This document shows, in pieces, positions 63,711-64,000 of a stretch of 64,000 nucleotides of DNA. Both the position numbers and the translations under genes were made by a program. Origin of the DNA: Paraburkholderia youngii. Lineage in GTDB: Bacteria > Pseudomonadota > Gammaproteobacteria > Burkholderiales > Burkholderiaceae. The notes under the pieces are model-generated. The model was not told the DNA's origin and did no database searches. It worked only from the letters and a program-made list of their open reading frames with translations. The stretch covers positions 1,178,001-1,242,000 of the forward strand of contig NZ_JAALDK010000002.1 of the NCBI RefSeq assembly GCF_013366925.1. Reading direction: 5' to 3'. The stretch's first letter is position 1. Every line of letters starts with the position of its first letter.

Positions 63711-64000
63711 CCCGCAAACTGCATCGCCGCCCCAGCCAGGTCAAGGCTCACCCGCGACCCGTCCCCGCGTGCAGCGCGGCTCCCGGCCGCGCTCGCGGTG
63801 CCGGGCGTTGTCTTCGTCGTCGTTGGCGGGCTGCTCGCGATCGGCGGTATCCGGCTCGCGATGCTCGGCGGCTCGTGGTACTACCTGCTCGCCGGCATCG
63901 CGATCGCGGCGACCGGCGTGCTGATGTGGCTGCGCCGGCGGGCCGCGCTGTTCGTGTTCGCGATCGTGCTGTTCGCATCGACGATCTGGGCGGCGGTCGA
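63703..64000 (+). pseudogene. gcd: N-terminal membrane region of a quinoprotein glucose dehydrogenase, frameshifted, cut by window
   Basis: From about 63783 one frame reads GVVFVVVGGLLAIGGIRLAM then LGGSWYYLLAGIAIAATGVL, the membrane anchor of PQQ-dependent glucose dehydrogenase (Gcd). The only ATG in place, at 63703 overlapping the DUF2795 stop, is in a different frame; one missing base near 63775-63780 would join them. Either the gene is frameshifted, the base is a sequencing error, or translation starts at an in-frame GTG (63798). The catalytic beta-propeller lies beyond the window. Confidence 0.65.

Overview
The window looks like a high-GC Burkholderiaceae replicon (Paraburkholderia/Caballeronia type). 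The grounds are the phnFGHIJKLM order, the Gram-negative porin family, DUF4148 periplasmic proteins, Tat and two-partner-secretion exported proteins, and codon use. This is inference from gene content; no rRNA or tRNA gene is present to confirm it.

Left arm (1-14.6 kb). The minus strand carries a carbon-phosphorus lyase operon, phnF then phnGHIJKLM, with phnM cut by the window edge. Next come a secreted phospholipase C-type phosphoesterase preceded by a hairpin that touches its ribosome binding site, a Tat-exported epoxide-hydrolase-like protein and a large two-partner-secretion exoprotein without a visible transporter. From 14.0 to 16.8 kb lie broken genes: an LrgB fragment, a DUF4148 fragment, a frameshifted histidine kinase, and a fused thiolase/hydroxyacyl-CoA dehydrogenase remnant.

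Centre (16.4-46.6 kb). This is a roughly 30 kb aromatic catabolic island. It encodes two feruloyl-CoA-synthetase-like ligases, a CoA side-chain module (acyl-CoA dehydrogenase, crotonase, a Zn-ribbon/OB-fold domain fused to a 3-hydroxyacyl-CoA dehydrogenase, and a thiolase-fold protein without the usual cysteine), three Rieske oxygenases with one reductase, a flavin reductase, RidA, porin and an MFS transporter. It has two ring-cleavage routes. One is a LigB-type extradiol dioxygenase with a LigJ-like amidohydrolase and a LigK-like aldolase. The other is an HsaA-like flavin monooxygenase, a BphC/HsaC-type dioxygenase, a BphD/HsaD-type hydrolase and the hydratase-aldolase-acylating dehydrogenase trio. 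I infer a substrate with two aromatic rings joined by a carbon chain (lignin- or plant-phenol-derived), each ring having its own cleavage route. A palindromic motif, consensus TATAAGGTnACCTTATA, occurs at six places before the transcription units and probably binds the MarR regulator at 45.3 kb. The island appears assembled from modules: an IS6-type transposase stub and a composition change sit at 38.7-38.9 kb, and two related ligase modules have decayed in complementary ways.

Right arm (46.8-64 kb). Ordinary chromosomal or accessory genes: an amino-acid-binding protein, DUF190, a VOC protein, an ArsR/AHSA1 pair, an APH-family kinase, a glycogen-debranching-type glycosidase, a PPC-domain protein, a MAPEG protein, a secreted phosphodiesterase, DUF427, a beta-barrel-like protein, DUF4142 and DUF2795. 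Several genes here are broken (LysR, LysE, glycosyltransferase, and the start of a glucose dehydrogenase). Some single-base frameshifts could be sequencing errors.
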